Shown here: positions 31,329 through 41,510 of the stretch, piece after piece | Position numbering within the stretch: position 1 is the stretch's first letter | Layout: the number at the start of each line of letters is the position of its first letter | Source: Acinetobacter sp. TGL-Y2 | GTDB lineage: Bacteria > Pseudomonadota > Gammaproteobacteria > Pseudomonadales > Moraxellaceae | Reading direction: 5' to 3' | Assembly (NCBI RefSeq): GCF_001612555.1 | Contig: NZ_CP015110.1 | Coordinates: 248,001-312,000 of the forward strand | Length of the DNA: 64,000 nt | Notes under the pieces: generated by a model | Databases searched by the model: none | What the model was told of the DNA's origin: nothing | Seen by the model: only the letters and a program-made list of their open reading frames with translations | Position numbers and translations under genes: made by a program

Positions 31329-31423
31329 AATCCCCCCAGCCCCCTTTGTCAAAGGGGGAGAGTCCTCATTCGAAAGAGTAGGGGCTTCCCTCCTTAGAAA
31401 AAGGAGGGACTGAGGGAGGATTT
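31329..31423. repeat. Palindromic MITE/REP-like repeat between rpoB and rpoC
   Basis: About 95 bp with imperfect terminal inverted ends (AATCCCCCCAGC against AAATCCTCCCTCAG read from the other side). It has two strong inner hairpins, CCCCCTTT-gtc-AAAGGGGG and CCCTCCTT-agaaa-AAGGAGGG. It is unlike the flanking sequence in base content and has no coding potential. It fits a non-autonomous, possibly mobile intergenic repeat; copies elsewhere in the genome cannot be checked here. Confidence 0.65.
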
Positions 31424-31494
31424 CTCAGTTAAAAAACAATATTTGTGACCCAGTCGGGAAGCGAGAAAAACTTCCTGACACACGGAGAAAAAAA

Positions 31495-34400
31495 TTGAAA
31501 GATTTGCTCGATATCATGCGCAAAAAGACGGATTCAGATGGTCATGCGCCAGTTGAATTTGACCGTATTCGTATTGGTCTTGCGTCACCAGAAATGATCA
31601 AATCATGGTCTCATGGTGAAGTGAAAAAACCAGAGACGATTAACTATCGTACGTTTAAGCCTGAACGTGATGGTTTATTCTGTGCCAAAATTTTTGGTCC
31701 AGTGAAAGATTACGAATGTTTGTGTGGTAAATACAAGCGTATGAAATATAAAGGCGTCATTTGTGAAAAATGTGGCGTTGAAGTAACCACTGCGAAAGTA
31801 CGTCGTGAGCGTATGGGTCATATTGACCTTGCATCACCTGTTGCGCACATTTGGTTCTTGAAATCATTGCCATCACGTATCGGTCTATTATTAGACATGA
31901 CCTTACGTGATATTGAACGTGTACTGTATTTCGAATCATACGTTGTAACAGATCCGGGTATGACTCCAATGGAGAAATACCAACTTCTTAATGATGAAGA
32001 ATACTTCACAGCATTAGAAGAACACGGTGATGAATTCAGCGCGAAAATGGGTGCTGAAGCGATTCAAGATTTGTTGAAAGATATCGATCTTGAAAACGAA
32101 ATTGCGCGCCTTCGTGAAGAAATTCCACAAACAACGTCTGAGACGAAGCTTAAAAAAGCGTCTAAGCGTTTGAAGTTGATGGAAGCATTTAACGATTCGA
32201 ACAATAAGCCAGAATGGATGGTGTTGACTGTACTTCCAGTTCTTCCACCTGATCTTCGTCCGCTTGTACCACTGGAAGGTGGTCGTTTCGCGACGTCTGA
32301 TTTGAACGATCTTTACCGTCGTGTGATTAACCGTAACAACCGTTTGAAACGTCTTCTTGACCTTTCTGCCCCTGATATTATCGTACGTAACGAAAAACGT
32401 ATGTTGCAGGAATCTGTAGATGCGTTACTAGACAACGGTCGTCGTGGTCGTGCCATTACAGGTTCGAACAAACGTCCGCTTAAATCTTTAGCCGATATGA
32501 TTAAAGGTAAGCAAGGTCGTTTCCGTCAGAACTTGCTCGGTAAACGTGTTGACTATTCAGGTCGTTCGGTGATTACCGTGGGTCCTACTTTACGTCTGCA
32601 TCAATGTGGTCTTCCAAAGAAAATGGCACTTGAACTATTCAAGCCATTTATTTTTGCGAAACTACAAGCATCAGGTCAAGCAACCACCATTAAAGCTGCG
32701 AAGAAAATGGTTGAGCGCGAGACGCCAGAAGTTTGGGACGTTCTAGCTCACGTGATTCGTCAACATCCCGTGATGTTGAACCGTGCGCCGACACTTCACC
32801 GTTTGGGTCTTCAAGCATTTGAACCGACCCTCATTGAAGGTAAAGCGATTCGTCTTCACCCACTCGTATGTGCTGCGTTTAACGCCGACTTCGACGGTGA
32901 CCAAATGGCGGTACACGTACCATTAACACTTGAAGCGCAGTTAGAAGCGCGTGCGTTAATGATGTCGACCAACAACATTTTGTCTCCAGCGAACGGTGAG
33001 CCAATCATCGTACCGTCTCAAGACGTCGTGTTGGGCTTGTATTACATCACTCGTGATGCGATCAATGCCAAAGGCGAAGGCATGGTGTTTGCGGATACTC
33101 ATGAAGTAAACCGTGCACTTGCGACTGGTCAAGTTGATTTACACGCTCGCGTTAAAGCACGTGTACACCAAACTGTGATTGATGAAGATGGTAACCGTGA
33201 ACAACAAACCATTATTGTAGAAACAACGCCTGGTCGTTGCCTACTTTGGGAAGTTGTGCCTGAAGGTATGGATTTCCAACAAATTAACTTAGAGATGAAC
33301 AAGAAAAACATCTCGAAGCTCATTAACTCTTGCTACCGTAAACTCGGTCTAAAAGATACGGTTATCTTTGCTGACCAATTGATGTACTTGGGCTTCCGTC
33401 AAGCGACGCGCTCTGGTGTATCTGTCGGTATGGAAGACATGGTGATTCCACCGGCTAAATATGCAATTATCGAAAAAGCTGAAGTTGAAGTACGTGAAAT
33501 TGAACAACAGTTCGAACAAGGTTTCGTAACTGCGGGCGAGCGTTATAACAAAGTAGTCGATATTTGGGCACGTACAAACGACCAAGTAGCGAAAGCGATG
33601 ATGGATAACTTGTCTTTTACCACTGTTAAAAACAAACAGGGTGAAGACGAGAAGCAAAAATCATTCAACTCGATCTACATGATGTCTGACTCAGGTGCCC
33701 GTGGTTCGGCAGCTCAGATTCGTCAGTTGGCGGGTATGCGTGGTTTGATGGCGAAACCAGATGGTTCGATCATTGAAACCCCAATTAAAGCAAACTTCCG
33801 TGAAGGTTTGACGGTACTTCAGTACTTCATCTCGACACATGGTGCGCGTAAAGGTTTGGCTGATACAGCACTGAAAACAGCAAACTCAGGTTATTTGACT
33901 CGTCGTTTAGTTGACGTGGCACAGGACTTGGTAATCACTGAGCCAGATTGCGGTACATTGGCTGGTCTTGTAATGACTCCGTTCATTCAAGGTGGCGATG
34001 TTATCGAGAACTTAGGTACTCGAGTACTGGGCCGTGTTATTGCTGAAGATGTGAAAAAAGCAGGCTCTGACGAGGTGATCTTGCCTCGTAATACACTCAT
34101 TGACGAGAAACTTGCAAACTTCCTTGAAGAGCAAGGTGTCGATGAAGTGAAAGTACGTTCAGTTGTAAACTGTGCTTCTACTTTTGGTGTATGTGCGAAA
34201 TGTTATGGTCGTGATCTTGCACGTGGTCATATGGTAAATCCAGGTGAGTCTGTGGGTGTAATGGCAGCTCAATCAATTGGTGAGCCAGGTACACAGTTAA
34301 CCATGCGTACATTCCACGTGGGTGGTGCTGCAAGCCGAACTTCTGCTGCGAACAGTGTTCAAGTTCGTAACAAAGGTACAGTTCGTTTCCATAACGTGAA

Positions 34401-35688
34401 AACTGTAGATCACGCGAAAGGTCACTTGGTCTCTGTTTCTCGTTCAGGTGAAATCGGTATTGCGGATGACTTAGGTCGCGAACGTGAGCGTTACAAACTT
34501 CCTTACGGTGCGTCTATCTTGCTTAAAGATGGAGAAGCTGTTGAAGGCGGCGGTATCGTAGCAACTTGGGATCCGCATACACATCCACTCGTTACAGAAG
34601 TTGCCGGTAAAGCACGTTTCAGCCAAATCGCTGATGGTGTAACTGCGACCTCTAAGACAGATGATGCAACGGGTATGACCACTGTTGAAATTTTACCCGT
34701 GACTTCACGTCCTGCATCTGGTAAAGATTTACGTCCAGCAATTGTATTGGATACAGTTGATGGCGGCGAACAGTTCTACTTCTTACCACAGAACACCATT
34801 GTGACTGTCCGTGATGGCGAAACCATTGGTGTAGGTGATGTAATCGGTCGTGTTCCACAAGAAACGTCACGTACACGTGATATTACCGGTGGTCTGCCGC
34901 GCGTTGCGGACTTGTTCGAAGCACGTAAACCGAAGGAACATGCAATTCTTGCAGAAGTTTCTGGTGTTGTTAGCTTCGGTAAAGAGACCAAAGGTAAGAA
35001 CCGTTTAGTGATTACGCCGGATGATGGTTCTGAGATTTATGAAGAACTGATTCCGAAGTGGCGTACCATGAACGTGTTCGAAGGCGAACATGTAAACCGT
35101 GGTGAAACCGTTTCTGAAGGTCCACAGAACCCGCACGATATCTTACGTTTGAAAGGCGAAGTTGCGCTGACAAACTATATCGTGAACGAAGTTCAGGACG
35201 TATACCGTCTCCAAGGTGTGAAAATCAACGACAAGCATATTGAAGTGATCGTGCGTCAAATGCTTCGTAAAGTTGATATCACTGACGGTGGTGATACCAG
35301 CTTCATCAAAGGCGAACAAGTGGACTACATCCGTGTAGTGGGCGAGAATGAAGCTGTGAATGCGCAAAGCAAATTCCCAGCGAAGTTTGAACGTTTACTT
35401 ATGGGTATCACGAAAGCCTCGCTTTCTACTGACTCGTTTATCTCTGCTGCATCGTTCCAGGAAACAACACGTGTGTTAACTGAAGCGGCTGTAACAGGTA
35501 AAGAAGACGAATTACGTGGCTTGAAAGAGAACGTGGTTGTAGGTCGCTTGATCCCAGCGGGTACAGGTTTGGCTTATCACTTAGAGCGTCGTCGTCAAGA
35601 AGCTCAAGCTGCAGAGCATGAGCTTGTCAATGACTTCTCTGATGTTGACCAAGCATTCTCACAAGCCTTAAACGAAGATCAGTTCTAA
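31495..35688 (+). CDS. rpoC: RNA polymerase beta' subunit
   Basis: 1397 residues, starting at TTG 31495 ([11 protein letters not shown]) with CGGAG about 8 nt upstream. An N-terminal zinc site is visible in [20 protein letters not shown] then CGVEV. The catalytic magnesium loop [12 protein letters not shown] and the second zinc cluster ([19 protein letters not shown]) are intact. The trigger-loop region [19 protein letters not shown] is also intact. The start codon TTG is unusual for so essential a gene but is supported by the alignable N-terminus. Confidence 0.99.
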   Translation: MKDLLDIMRKKTDSDGHAPVEFDRIRIGLASPEMIKSWSHGEVKKPETINYRTFKPERDGLFCAKIFGPVKDYECLCGKYKRMKYKGVICEKCGVEVTTAKVRRERMGHIDLASPVAHIWFLKSLPSRIGLLLDMTLRDIERVLYFESYVVTDPGMTPMEKYQLLNDEEYFTALEEHGDEFSAKMGAEAIQDLLKDIDLENEIARLREEIPQTTSETKLKKASKRLKLMEAFNDSNNKPEWMVLTVLPVLPPDLRPLVPLEGGRFATSDLNDLYRRVINRNNRLKRLLDLSAPDIIVRNEKRMLQESVDALLDNGRRGRAITGSNKRPLKSLADMIKGKQGRFRQNLLGKRVDYSGRSVITVGPTLRLHQCGLPKKMALELFKPFIFAKLQASGQATTIKAAKKMVERETPEVWDVLAHVIRQHPVMLNRAPTLHRLGLQAFEPTLIEGKAIRLHPLVCAAFNADFDGDQMAVHVPLTLEAQLEARALMMSTNNILSPANGEPIIVPSQDVVLGLYYITRDAINAKGEGMVFADTHEVNRALATGQVDLHARVKARVHQTVIDEDGNREQQTIIVETTPGRCLLWEVVPEGMDFQQINLEMNKKNISKLINSCYRKLGLKDTVIFADQLMYLGFRQATRSGVSVGMEDMVIPPAKYAIIEKAEVEVREIEQQFEQGFVTAGERYNKVVDIWARTNDQVAKAMMDNLSFTTVKNKQGEDEKQKSFNSIYMMSDSGARGSAAQIRQLAGMRGLMAKPDGSIIETPIKANFREGLTVLQYFISTHGARKGLADTALKTANSGYLTRRLVDVAQDLVITEPDCGTLAGLVMTPFIQGGDVIENLGTRVLGRVIAEDVKKAGSDEVILPRNTLIDEKLANFLEEQGVDEVKVRSVVNCASTFGVCAKCYGRDLARGHMVNPGESVGVMAAQSIGEPGTQLTMRTFHVGGAASRTSAANSVQVRNKGTVRFHNVKTVDHAKGHLVSVSRSGEIGIADDLGRERERYKLPYGASILLKDGEAVEGGGIVATWDPHTHPLVTEVAGKARFSQIADGVTATSKTDDATGMTTVEILPVTSRPASGKDLRPAIVLDTVDGGEQFYFLPQNTIVTVRDGETIGVGDVIGRVPQETSRTRDITGGLPRVADLFEARKPKEHAILAEVSGVVSFGKETKGKNRLVITPDDGSEIYEELIPKWRTMNVFEGEHVNRGETVSEGPQNPHDILRLKGEVALTNYIVNEVQDVYRLQGVKINDKHIEVIVRQMLRKVDITDGGDTSFIKGEQVDYIRVVGENEAVNAQSKFPAKFERLLMGITKASLSTDSFISAASFQETTRVLTEAAVTGKEDELRGLKENVVVGRLIPAGTGLAYHLERRRQEAQAAEHELVNDFSDVDQAFSQALNEDQF

Positions 35689-35703
35689 ATTTAAAGCTTG
35701 ATT

Positions 35704-35734
35704 AAAAAAAGACACCTTCGGGTGTCTTTTTTTT
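35704..35734 (+). terminator. Terminator of the rpoBC operon
   Basis: Seven A, GACACC-ttcg-GGTGTC, eight T: a UUCG-type hairpin of textbook form 15 bases after the rpoC stop. Confidence 0.96.
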
Positions 35735-35770
35735 GCATTAAATTATGAGAAAAATAAACTATGATAAAAC

Positions 35771-35799
35771 TTTGATCTTGCATCAAAATTTCTTATAGT
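35771..35799 (+). promoter_or_regulatory. Promoter with overlapping palindrome upstream of the 35868 gene
   Basis: TTGATC and TATAGT with a 16-bp spacer. The inverted repeat TTTGAT-cttgc-ATCAAA (35771-35787) covers the -35 box and could be an operator. Confidence 0.5.
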
Positions 35800-35867
35800 A
35801 AGAGCAACATCGAAAGTGTAAAGCCATTACCACATATTTTATTCAATGATAGATGACGGGGAATTAA

Positions 35868-36407
35868 ATGAAACTTATACAAAAAGTCTTGGCAATATCT
35901 GTATGTGCAATCGCATCAGTAGCTGTGGCTAAGCCTATGCCAAATTCAATTTTGGTGGATGATAAAGCCATTATTCCGATTGTAAAAACTCAAATTATTC
36001 GTACTGTGAAAGGCCAAACTCCTGTCAGAACGGTAGAAGCCACCATCTTTGAAGTGTCGAATAAGGGTCAAGACATTGTGGCGCGGGATGTGATTTTACA
36101 AGACAACGAATCGACTTTTTCTGAAAAACAGATGTCAAATCCTGTGCTCAAAAAAGGCGGACTGATTGTACCGACTTCTAAGATTGAGTTGACCGCTACC
36201 GTAAAACAAGGCAATGAAACAATCTCGGAAAACAAAACGGTTGATGCTTCAGGTGTCGAGTTTAAAAAAGATGAAGCACCTATTCGTCGTGACTTGAAAT
36301 TACAACAGCAAACCAGTCCAGATTCCAGTGAGAAAATGAGTCATGCGGTGATCAGTGAAAATGGTGTGGTGACCAAAGACGTGGTGGTTTTTGACGAAAA
36401 TCAATAA
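35868..36407 (+). CDS. Secreted protein of unknown function
   Basis: 179 residues with a clear signal peptide (IQKVLAISVCAIASVAVA, then AKPMPN), so periplasmic or outer-membrane associated. The mature part is beta-rich with repeated phrases such as KTQIIRTVKGQTPVRTVE and TATVKQGNETISENKTV, and has no cysteine. ACGGGGA stands 6 nt before the ATG, and a good promoter lies upstream. I do not recognise the family. Confidence 0.8.
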   Translation: MKLIQKVLAISVCAIASVAVAKPMPNSILVDDKAIIPIVKTQIIRTVKGQTPVRTVEATIFEVSNKGQDIVARDVILQDNESTFSEKQMSNPVLKKGGLIVPTSKIELTATVKQGNETISENKTVDASGVEFKKDEAPIRRDLKLQQQTSPDSSEKMSHAVISENGVVTKDVVVFDENQ

Positions 36408-36558
36408 TCAGAATTGTTTAATTTTCATCGATCTACGTTTGACTGAGCAGGCTCTTTTACAAAAGCATGTAAATGAGCTAATTGCTGTAACATAAATCGG
36501 TTATTGCCTCTACACAAACAGGCTATGCTAAAGATAGATTCAACAAAGGTGTAAGATC

Positions 36559-36918
36559 ATGAAAAAATTAACATCTGTTATTGTAGCCGTTGCCTTATCT
36601 AGTGTTGTATTGGCTGGCTGTGAAAGTATGAGTTCATCACAACAACGCATTGGTGCTGCAGCTCTAGGTGGTGCAGTCGGTGGTGGTGTGGGTAACAACG
36701 TCGGTGGTGGTGTAGGTGCTGCCCTCGGTGGTGGTGCAGGCGCTGCAGTCGGCAGTAAAACCCAAAGTGGTTCTGATCGCAACGCAACTTATAGTGGTGT
36801 AGGTGGTGCTGTTGGCTCTGCAGTGGGTAAAAGCATTTTTGGTGGTAACGCAGGGGCGGCAATCGGCGGAGCAATCGGTGGTGGCGCAGGCGCTGCAATT
36901 GAGCAAAAAAACCGTTAA
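36559..36918 (+). CDS. Glycine-zipper lipoprotein (SlyB/Pcp-like)
   Basis: 119 residues. The lipobox LAGC at residues 18-21 anchors it in the outer membrane. The rest is dominated by glycine-zipper repeats of the G-G-A-V-G-G-G-V-G type in two blocks (residues about 32-65 and 80-112), separated by KTQSGSDRNATYS. Such 2TM-glycine-zipper lipoproteins stabilise the envelope; the exact role is not known. A two-way terminator separates it from the convergent gene. Confidence 0.85.
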   Translation: MKKLTSVIVAVALSSVVLAGCESMSSSQQRIGAAALGGAVGGGVGNNVGGGVGAALGGGAGAAVGSKTQSGSDRNATYSGVGGAVGSAVGKSIFGGNAGAAIGGAIGGGAGAAIEQKNR

Positions 36919-36943
36919 TTTAGATTTTAGCCGTTAAAGTTAA

Positions 36944-36972
36944 AAAATAAGCGCTTTTAGAGCGCTTATTTT
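36944..36972. terminator. Bidirectional terminator
   Basis: Perfect 12-bp stem AAAATAAGCGCT / AGCGCTTATTTT, with T-rich flank on both strands, between convergent genes at 36918 and 36966. Confidence 0.9.
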
Positions 36973-37454
36973 ATGCGTGTAGGATGGGGCTTTTTGCGGC
37001 GGATATACACCGTCTTATGAACTTCTGCGATTCTTAGTCCTGAATCATCTACAATGTTAATGGTGTAATTTCGATAGATAGGAGCATAATTATCCGCCAA
37101 ATTTTTAATGATTTGGATTTCCTCTGCATCTAATCGAATATCTGCATAAACCGTACTACGACCTGGCGTTAAGAAGTCAATAGATGCCGCTTTGTCCCAG
37201 ACAATATAGGCTGAACCCAAGTGATACATCAGTAAAGTCATATAAAATGGATCAACCATCGCATACAGACTGCCACCAAAATGGACACCCACAATATTTT
37301 TATTCTTTCGGGTCAGTGGCATCTTGACGCGAATATGATAATTTTTTAAATCGATTTTATCTAACTCAATCCCCGCACCTTGAAAAGGGGCAAAGTGATT
37401 AATCATATATTTTGAGATAAAAGGGATTGTCACTAGCTTTTTTAAAATGCTCAT
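36966..37454 (-). CDS. DUF4442 hotdog-fold thioesterase-like protein
   Basis: 162 residues. The sequence VGVHFGGSLYAMVDPFYMTL corresponds to the hotdog helix of the DUF4442/PaaI-like group. It is followed by VWDKAASIDFLTPG, another hallmark. A thioesterase activity on acyl-CoA or acyl-ACP is possible but unproven. The N-terminus is short and hydrophobic but not a clear signal. It is divergent from the alpha/beta hydrolase gene at 37579. Confidence 0.82.
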   Translation of the reverse strand: MSILKKLVTIPFISKYMINHFAPFQGAGIELDKIDLKNYHIRVKMPLTRKNKNIVGVHFGGSLYAMVDPFYMTLLMYHLGSAYIVWDKAASIDFLTPGRSTVYADIRLDAEEIQIIKNLADNYAPIYRNYTINIVDDSGLRIAEVHKTVYIRRKKPHPTRIK

Positions 37455-37578
37455 TCAGGTCAATTTTTTTTATCCTATGAGCAAGCATACTAAAGTAGAA
37501 AAATCATTCTGACATTGATCGTAAATTTGACAAAATTGATAAAGCGGTCAATCGTCTCATAATAAAGGTGACAGGATT

Positions 37579-38460
37579 ATGCATAATTTGCCATTTGAAT
37601 CGCATTGGATCGAAACTCAAGATCATGAACAGCTGTTTGCTAAAACATGGGGCAATCCAAAGCATCCCGCCTTGGTTTTGGTTCATGGTTATCCGGACAA
37701 TCAAGAAGTCTGGGAGCCAATTATTGCGCATCTTATCGCGCATTTTTATATTGTGACTTATGACGTACGCGGAGCAGGGCAGTCAAGTATTCCCAAAAAA
37801 ATAAAAGCCTATGCTTTGTCACAATTGTCTTTGGATTTGGACAGTGTGGTAACTCAGTTGCTGCCAGATCGGCCGTTTCACATTGCAGCACATGACTGGG
37901 GTTCGATTCAAACCTGGGAGTCAGTGACTGAGGCAAAGTTCAAAGATCGGATATTGTCCTATACCACCATTTCTGGACCATGTTTAGACCATGCCGCATT
38001 TTGGATGCGAAACCAGTTTAAACATCAAAAACCCAAATTCTTTAAACAGCTCATGAAGTCTTGGTACATTGTGGCTTTTCAGCTGCCTATATTGGCACCC
38101 ACCATTTGGCATCTGTTTAATGCTGAACGCTGGGGCAAGGTATTGGCTCAACTAGAAAAAAAGCAAGGTTTGCCTTTAAACCAAAATATCTCTAAAGATG
38201 GCGAACACGGAATTGGTTTGTATCGGGCCAATTTTATTCCACGTCTAGCCATGCCTCGTCAGCGCCATGCGATTTGTCCTGTTCAAGCGGTGGTGTTAAA
38301 ACGCGATAACTTTGTCAGTCCTGAACTGATTGATGAGATACCGAAATGGGCGCAGACTTTCGAGCGCGTCGATGTCGATGCCAATCACTGGGCAGTGCTG
38401 AGTCGTCCTGAAGAAATTGCAGGCTATATTCAAACATTTGCATTGAAGCAGCAGCCGTGA
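37579..38460 (+). CDS. Alpha/beta hydrolase, epoxide-hydrolase-like
   Basis: 293 residues. The oxyanion-hole motif LVHGYPDNQEVWE near residue 36 and YDVRGAGQSS are followed by the nucleophile elbow AAHDWGSIQTWE, where aspartate replaces serine as in epoxide hydrolases and haloalkane dehalogenases. The late histidine is in VDANHWAVLSRPEE. The substrate is not predictable. ATG 37579 has AAGGTGA upstream. Confidence 0.85.
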   Translation: MHNLPFESHWIETQDHEQLFAKTWGNPKHPALVLVHGYPDNQEVWEPIIAHLIAHFYIVTYDVRGAGQSSIPKKIKAYALSQLSLDLDSVVTQLLPDRPFHIAAHDWGSIQTWESVTEAKFKDRILSYTTISGPCLDHAAFWMRNQFKHQKPKFFKQLMKSWYIVAFQLPILAPTIWHLFNAERWGKVLAQLEKKQGLPLNQNISKDGEHGIGLYRANFIPRLAMPRQRHAICPVQAVVLKRDNFVSPELIDEIPKWAQTFERVDVDANHWAVLSRPEEIAGYIQTFALKQQP

Positions 38461-38591
38461 TTTGAACGTTTCATCCAATGGACACTTGCATCTTCCACTT
38501 GTATGAGCCGCCTAAGGTGGTGTTTGGAAAATGCAGTTTCATTGTATTGAATCTGATAAAATAGCCACTTTCTCTATTTGTAAGTCTCTTC

Positions 38592-40022
38592 ATGAATGCT
38601 GTCGTCATAGCGATTGCCGTGATGTTTATTTTATCACTGGCACGCGTTTCTGTTGTTCTGACTTTGGTGATTTCAGCCATGGTTGGTGGTCTGGTTTCAG
38701 GCCTAAGCTTAAAAGATACAGTCACCGCCTTTAATGCAGGTCTGGGTGATGGTGCTGAAGTCGCGCTTGCCTATGCAGTGCTTGGGGCATTTGCACTGGC
38801 TTTATCAAAGTCAGGATTGCCTGATTTATTGGCGCATAAACTGATTGGATTGTTGGGTGTTGAATCTACTCAGAAAAAAGCAAAAAAAGTGAAGTTTTTG
38901 TTGTTGTCAATCTTGCTCATTGCAGCCATTTGCTCACAAAACTTAATTCCTGTGCATATTGCGTTTATTCCCGTATTGATTCCACCCTTACTTAAAGTAA
39001 TGAATCATTTAAAACTGGATCGTCGTGCAGCAGCCTGTGTACTGACGCTTGGTTTGGTTGGAACGTATATCCTTCTGCCTGTCGGTTTTGGTGCGATTTT
39101 TCTTGAACAAATTTTGATGGGAAATATCAACAAACTGGGTGAGGCAAGTGGTCTGCATGTAGAGCGTTGGATGATGCCTGCAGCAATGGCGATTCCTGTT
39201 TTGGGTATGGTTATTGGTACTTTAATCGCAGTTTTTGTGAGTTATCGCAAGCCGCGTTTATATGCTGATCGTACGGTGAAAACAGTCGCGACGATTGATT
39301 TGGATAAGCCGCTTCGTTCAATCAGCCCTGAAGCTTTAAAAGAAGAAGCTTTGAAAGCAGATGGTGAAGCACTGATTCAAGAAGCGCATCAAGTGCCTGT
39401 GATTGCGACCAAAACCATTTTGATGGCCATTTTAGCCATTTTACTCACTTTGGCTGCTCAACTGTACTCAGGTTCAATGATCTTGGGTGGCTTAGTCGGT
39501 TTTGCTGTACTTTCGGCAGCAGGTATCTTCAAATGGCAACAAGCTGATGATGTATTCGTGCAAGGCATGAGAATGATGGCATTGGTTGGATTCATTATGA
39601 TTTCTGCAGCAGGTTTTGCAGCAGTCATGACTCAAACTGGTGACATTAATAATCTGGTCAATAGTGTGACAGGCATTATTGGTGACAACAAAGCCTTGGC
39701 TGCTTTCTTGATGCTGTTTATTGGTCTATTTGTGACCATTGGTATTGGCTCATCGTTTTCAAGTGTGCCAGTACTGGCCGTGATTTATGTGCCACTGTGT
39801 ATTCAATTTGGCTTCTCACCCTTGGCAACGGTTGCCTTAATTGGTACGGCAGCAGCACTGGGTGATGCCGGTTCTCCAGCTTCAGATTCGACTTTAGGGC
39901 CAACAGCGGGTTTAGGTGTGGATGGTCAGCATGATCATATTTGGGATACGGTTGTACCGACATTTATCCATTTCAATATTCCGTTATTGATCTTCGGTTG
40001 GATTGCAGCCATGGTGCTTTAA
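38592..40022 (+). CDS. Na+/H+ antiporter family membrane protein
   Basis: 476 residues with about 11-12 hydrophobic segments. The start resembles the NhaC/Na_H_antiport_2 group (MNAVVIAIAVMFILSL, then LVSGLSLKDTVTAFNAGLGD). The second half has SSFSSVPVLAVIYVPLC and TAAALGDAGSPASDSTLGPT, typical conserved loops of this superfamily. It should exchange ions across the inner membrane; whether Na+/H+ or an organic substrate is moved is not settled by sequence. A strong terminator follows. Confidence 0.85.
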   Translation: MNAVVIAIAVMFILSLARVSVVLTLVISAMVGGLVSGLSLKDTVTAFNAGLGDGAEVALAYAVLGAFALALSKSGLPDLLAHKLIGLLGVESTQKKAKKVKFLLLSILLIAAICSQNLIPVHIAFIPVLIPPLLKVMNHLKLDRRAAACVLTLGLVGTYILLPVGFGAIFLEQILMGNINKLGEASGLHVERWMMPAAMAIPVLGMVIGTLIAVFVSYRKPRLYADRTVKTVATIDLDKPLRSISPEALKEEALKADGEALIQEAHQVPVIATKTILMAILAILLTLAAQLYSGSMILGGLVGFAVLSAAGIFKWQQADDVFVQGMRMMALVGFIMISAAGFAAVMTQTGDINNLVNSVTGIIGDNKALAAFLMLFIGLFVTIGIGSSFSSVPVLAVIYVPLCIQFGFSPLATVALIGTAAALGDAGSPASDSTLGPTAGLGVDGQHDHIWDTVVPTFIHFNIPLLIFGWIAAMVL

Positions 40023-40037
40023 TACCTCAATGCTGTT

Positions 40038-40067
40038 AAAAAAGGTGATTTTATAATCACCTTTTTT
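40038..40067 (+). terminator. Terminator after the antiporter gene
   Basis: AAAAAAGGTGATT / AATCACCTTTTTT with loop TTAT. The 270 bp from here to ompW are very AT-rich and hold no gene. Confidence 0.93.
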
Positions 40068-40340
40068 ATTATTTTGTTTTTTATTTTCATTTATTTTAAA
40101 GATTTAAATCAGAGTGCTTTGCTAGGTTTTATAATATTAATTTTATTTTAATACTTGATTGAAATACTTGGTTTAAAACCAACTATTTTAGTATATTTAA
40201 ATAAATATACATATAAAACAATATATTATAAATAAACAAAAAAATTGATGATTAATGTGCTTGCATATTAATTTATGATCTGTTTATTATCACCCTAAAT
40301 ATACATGTTGCACATAATATTATTCCAGAGGTGAATTAAA

Positions 40341-40925
40341 ATGTTCAAGCAAGTTGCTCTCGTTGCATTAATGGGTCTTTCTGCATCTGCAATGGCAGGT
40401 CAATGGCAAGTGAAGTTGGGTGGTTCTGCTGTTGCACCGACAGGTGACTATCAATTGGGCGCTTCAACCGTTGAAGCGGATAGTGAATTGGCATTTACAC
40501 CGTCTGTAGAATATTTCTTTAATGACAATATTTCTGCTGAGTTATTACTTGCGACACCCATTAGCCATGATGTTTTATTGGATGGACATTCAGCAGTTAA
40601 AATTAAACATTTACCACCAACGTTGACTGCCAAATACAACTTCAAAAATTCAACTGGCTTCACCCCTTATATCGGTGTAGGTGGAACAGCATTTATTGCA
40701 TGGGATGAGGAATCTGCACTCGGCAAAGTCAAAGTCAAAGAGGATTTCGGTTTTGCAGGTCAAATTGGTTTTAACTTCCAACCTGCAGATGCAAAAAATT
40801 GGGGCGCATTTGTAGACGTTCGTTATGCACAAATCAGCCCAGAAGTTCAAATTGATGGGGTTGCAAATTTCGATTTAGATATCAATCCAGTGATTTATAC
40901 ATTGGGTTATAGCTATAAATTCTAA
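40341..40925 (+). CDS. ompW: OmpW family outer membrane protein
   Basis: 194 residues. The signal peptide ends at SASAMA-GQWQVKLGG. An eight-strand beta-barrel pattern ends in the aromatic residue of LGYSYKF, as outer-membrane barrels require. The block EYFFNDNISAELLLATPISH and FTPYIGVGGTAF are OmpW hallmarks. OmpW proteins form small hydrophobic channels. AGAGG precedes the ATG. A long AT-rich upstream region suggests complex regulation. Confidence 0.92.
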   Translation: MFKQVALVALMGLSASAMAGQWQVKLGGSAVAPTGDYQLGASTVEADSELAFTPSVEYFFNDNISAELLLATPISHDVLLDGHSAVKIKHLPPTLTAKYNFKNSTGFTPYIGVGGTAFIAWDEESALGKVKVKEDFGFAGQIGFNFQPADAKNWGAFVDVRYAQISPEVQIDGVANFDLDINPVIYTLGYSYKF

Positions 40926-40938
40926 GCAACACTGAATC

Positions 40939-40973
40939 AAAAAAAAGCCTTATCTATGGATAAGGCTTTTTTT
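40939..40973 (+). terminator. Terminator after ompW
   Basis: GCCTTATC-tatg-GATAAGGC flanked by A and T runs. Confidence 0.94.
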
Positions 40974-41068
40974 GGGGCATTGATCTAAATATAAATTAAA
41001 GAGAGAAAATGCCCTATATAAATTTGAGCCAATTTCATAAGCTAGATTATTCTAATGTGAGAATAACA

Positions 41069-41417
41069 ATGAAACTTAGTTTAAATGTATTGCTGATCTT
41101 TGCCAGTGTTACTGCCACCCAGATCAGCTCCGCAGCCAGTTTTAATTGCCAGCGTGCAGTAAGCAAAACTGAGCATGCGATTTGTGAACACCGTGTACTG
41201 AATGATGCCGATGTCCAAATGGTGACGACGTATAATATCAGTCAGACGACTGATTCCTATGGGAAATCGTTCTATGATTCAAACTGAACAAGTGAAATGG
41301 TTGAATCTGAGAAATCAATGTCAGGATAGTTTTGAATGCCTGAAAAATATCTATCAAATGCGTCAGCAAAGACTTGATCTACATCTAGATCGTATTTATA
41401 AACAAGGACCTTTTTAA
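41069..41417 (+). pseudogene. LprI/DUF1311-like secreted protein, frameshifted
   Basis: ATG 41069 opens a signal peptide (MKLSLNVLLIFASVTATQIS, cleavage near SSAAS) and FNCQRAVSKTEHAICEH, the first cysteine pattern of LprI-type (DUF1311) proteins. After YNI at about 41239 the reading must shift by one base. The next frame gives VRRLIPMGNRSMIQTEQVKW, then LNLRNQCQDSFECLKNIYQM and stop at 41417. This completes the W-x-x-x-R-x-x-C...C-L-x-x-x-Y family pattern. One extra base near 41240 explains it. As written the product is truncated after TDSYGKSFYDSN. Lysozyme inhibition is a known role in the family but is only inferred here. Confidence 0.7.
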
Positions 41418-41510
41418 AAAATATTTGAATTTCGCTATTGAAAAATGAGGAAGTCACTCCATTCATTAAGCATTCAAAGAAAATGTTTTGATGAATTTAA
41501 GGAGTTATTG

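Noticed and set aside
27285..35367. Several minus-strand open frames inside rpoB and rpoC
   Set aside because: They are by-products of the strongly biased codon use of these genes and have no binding sites or family character.
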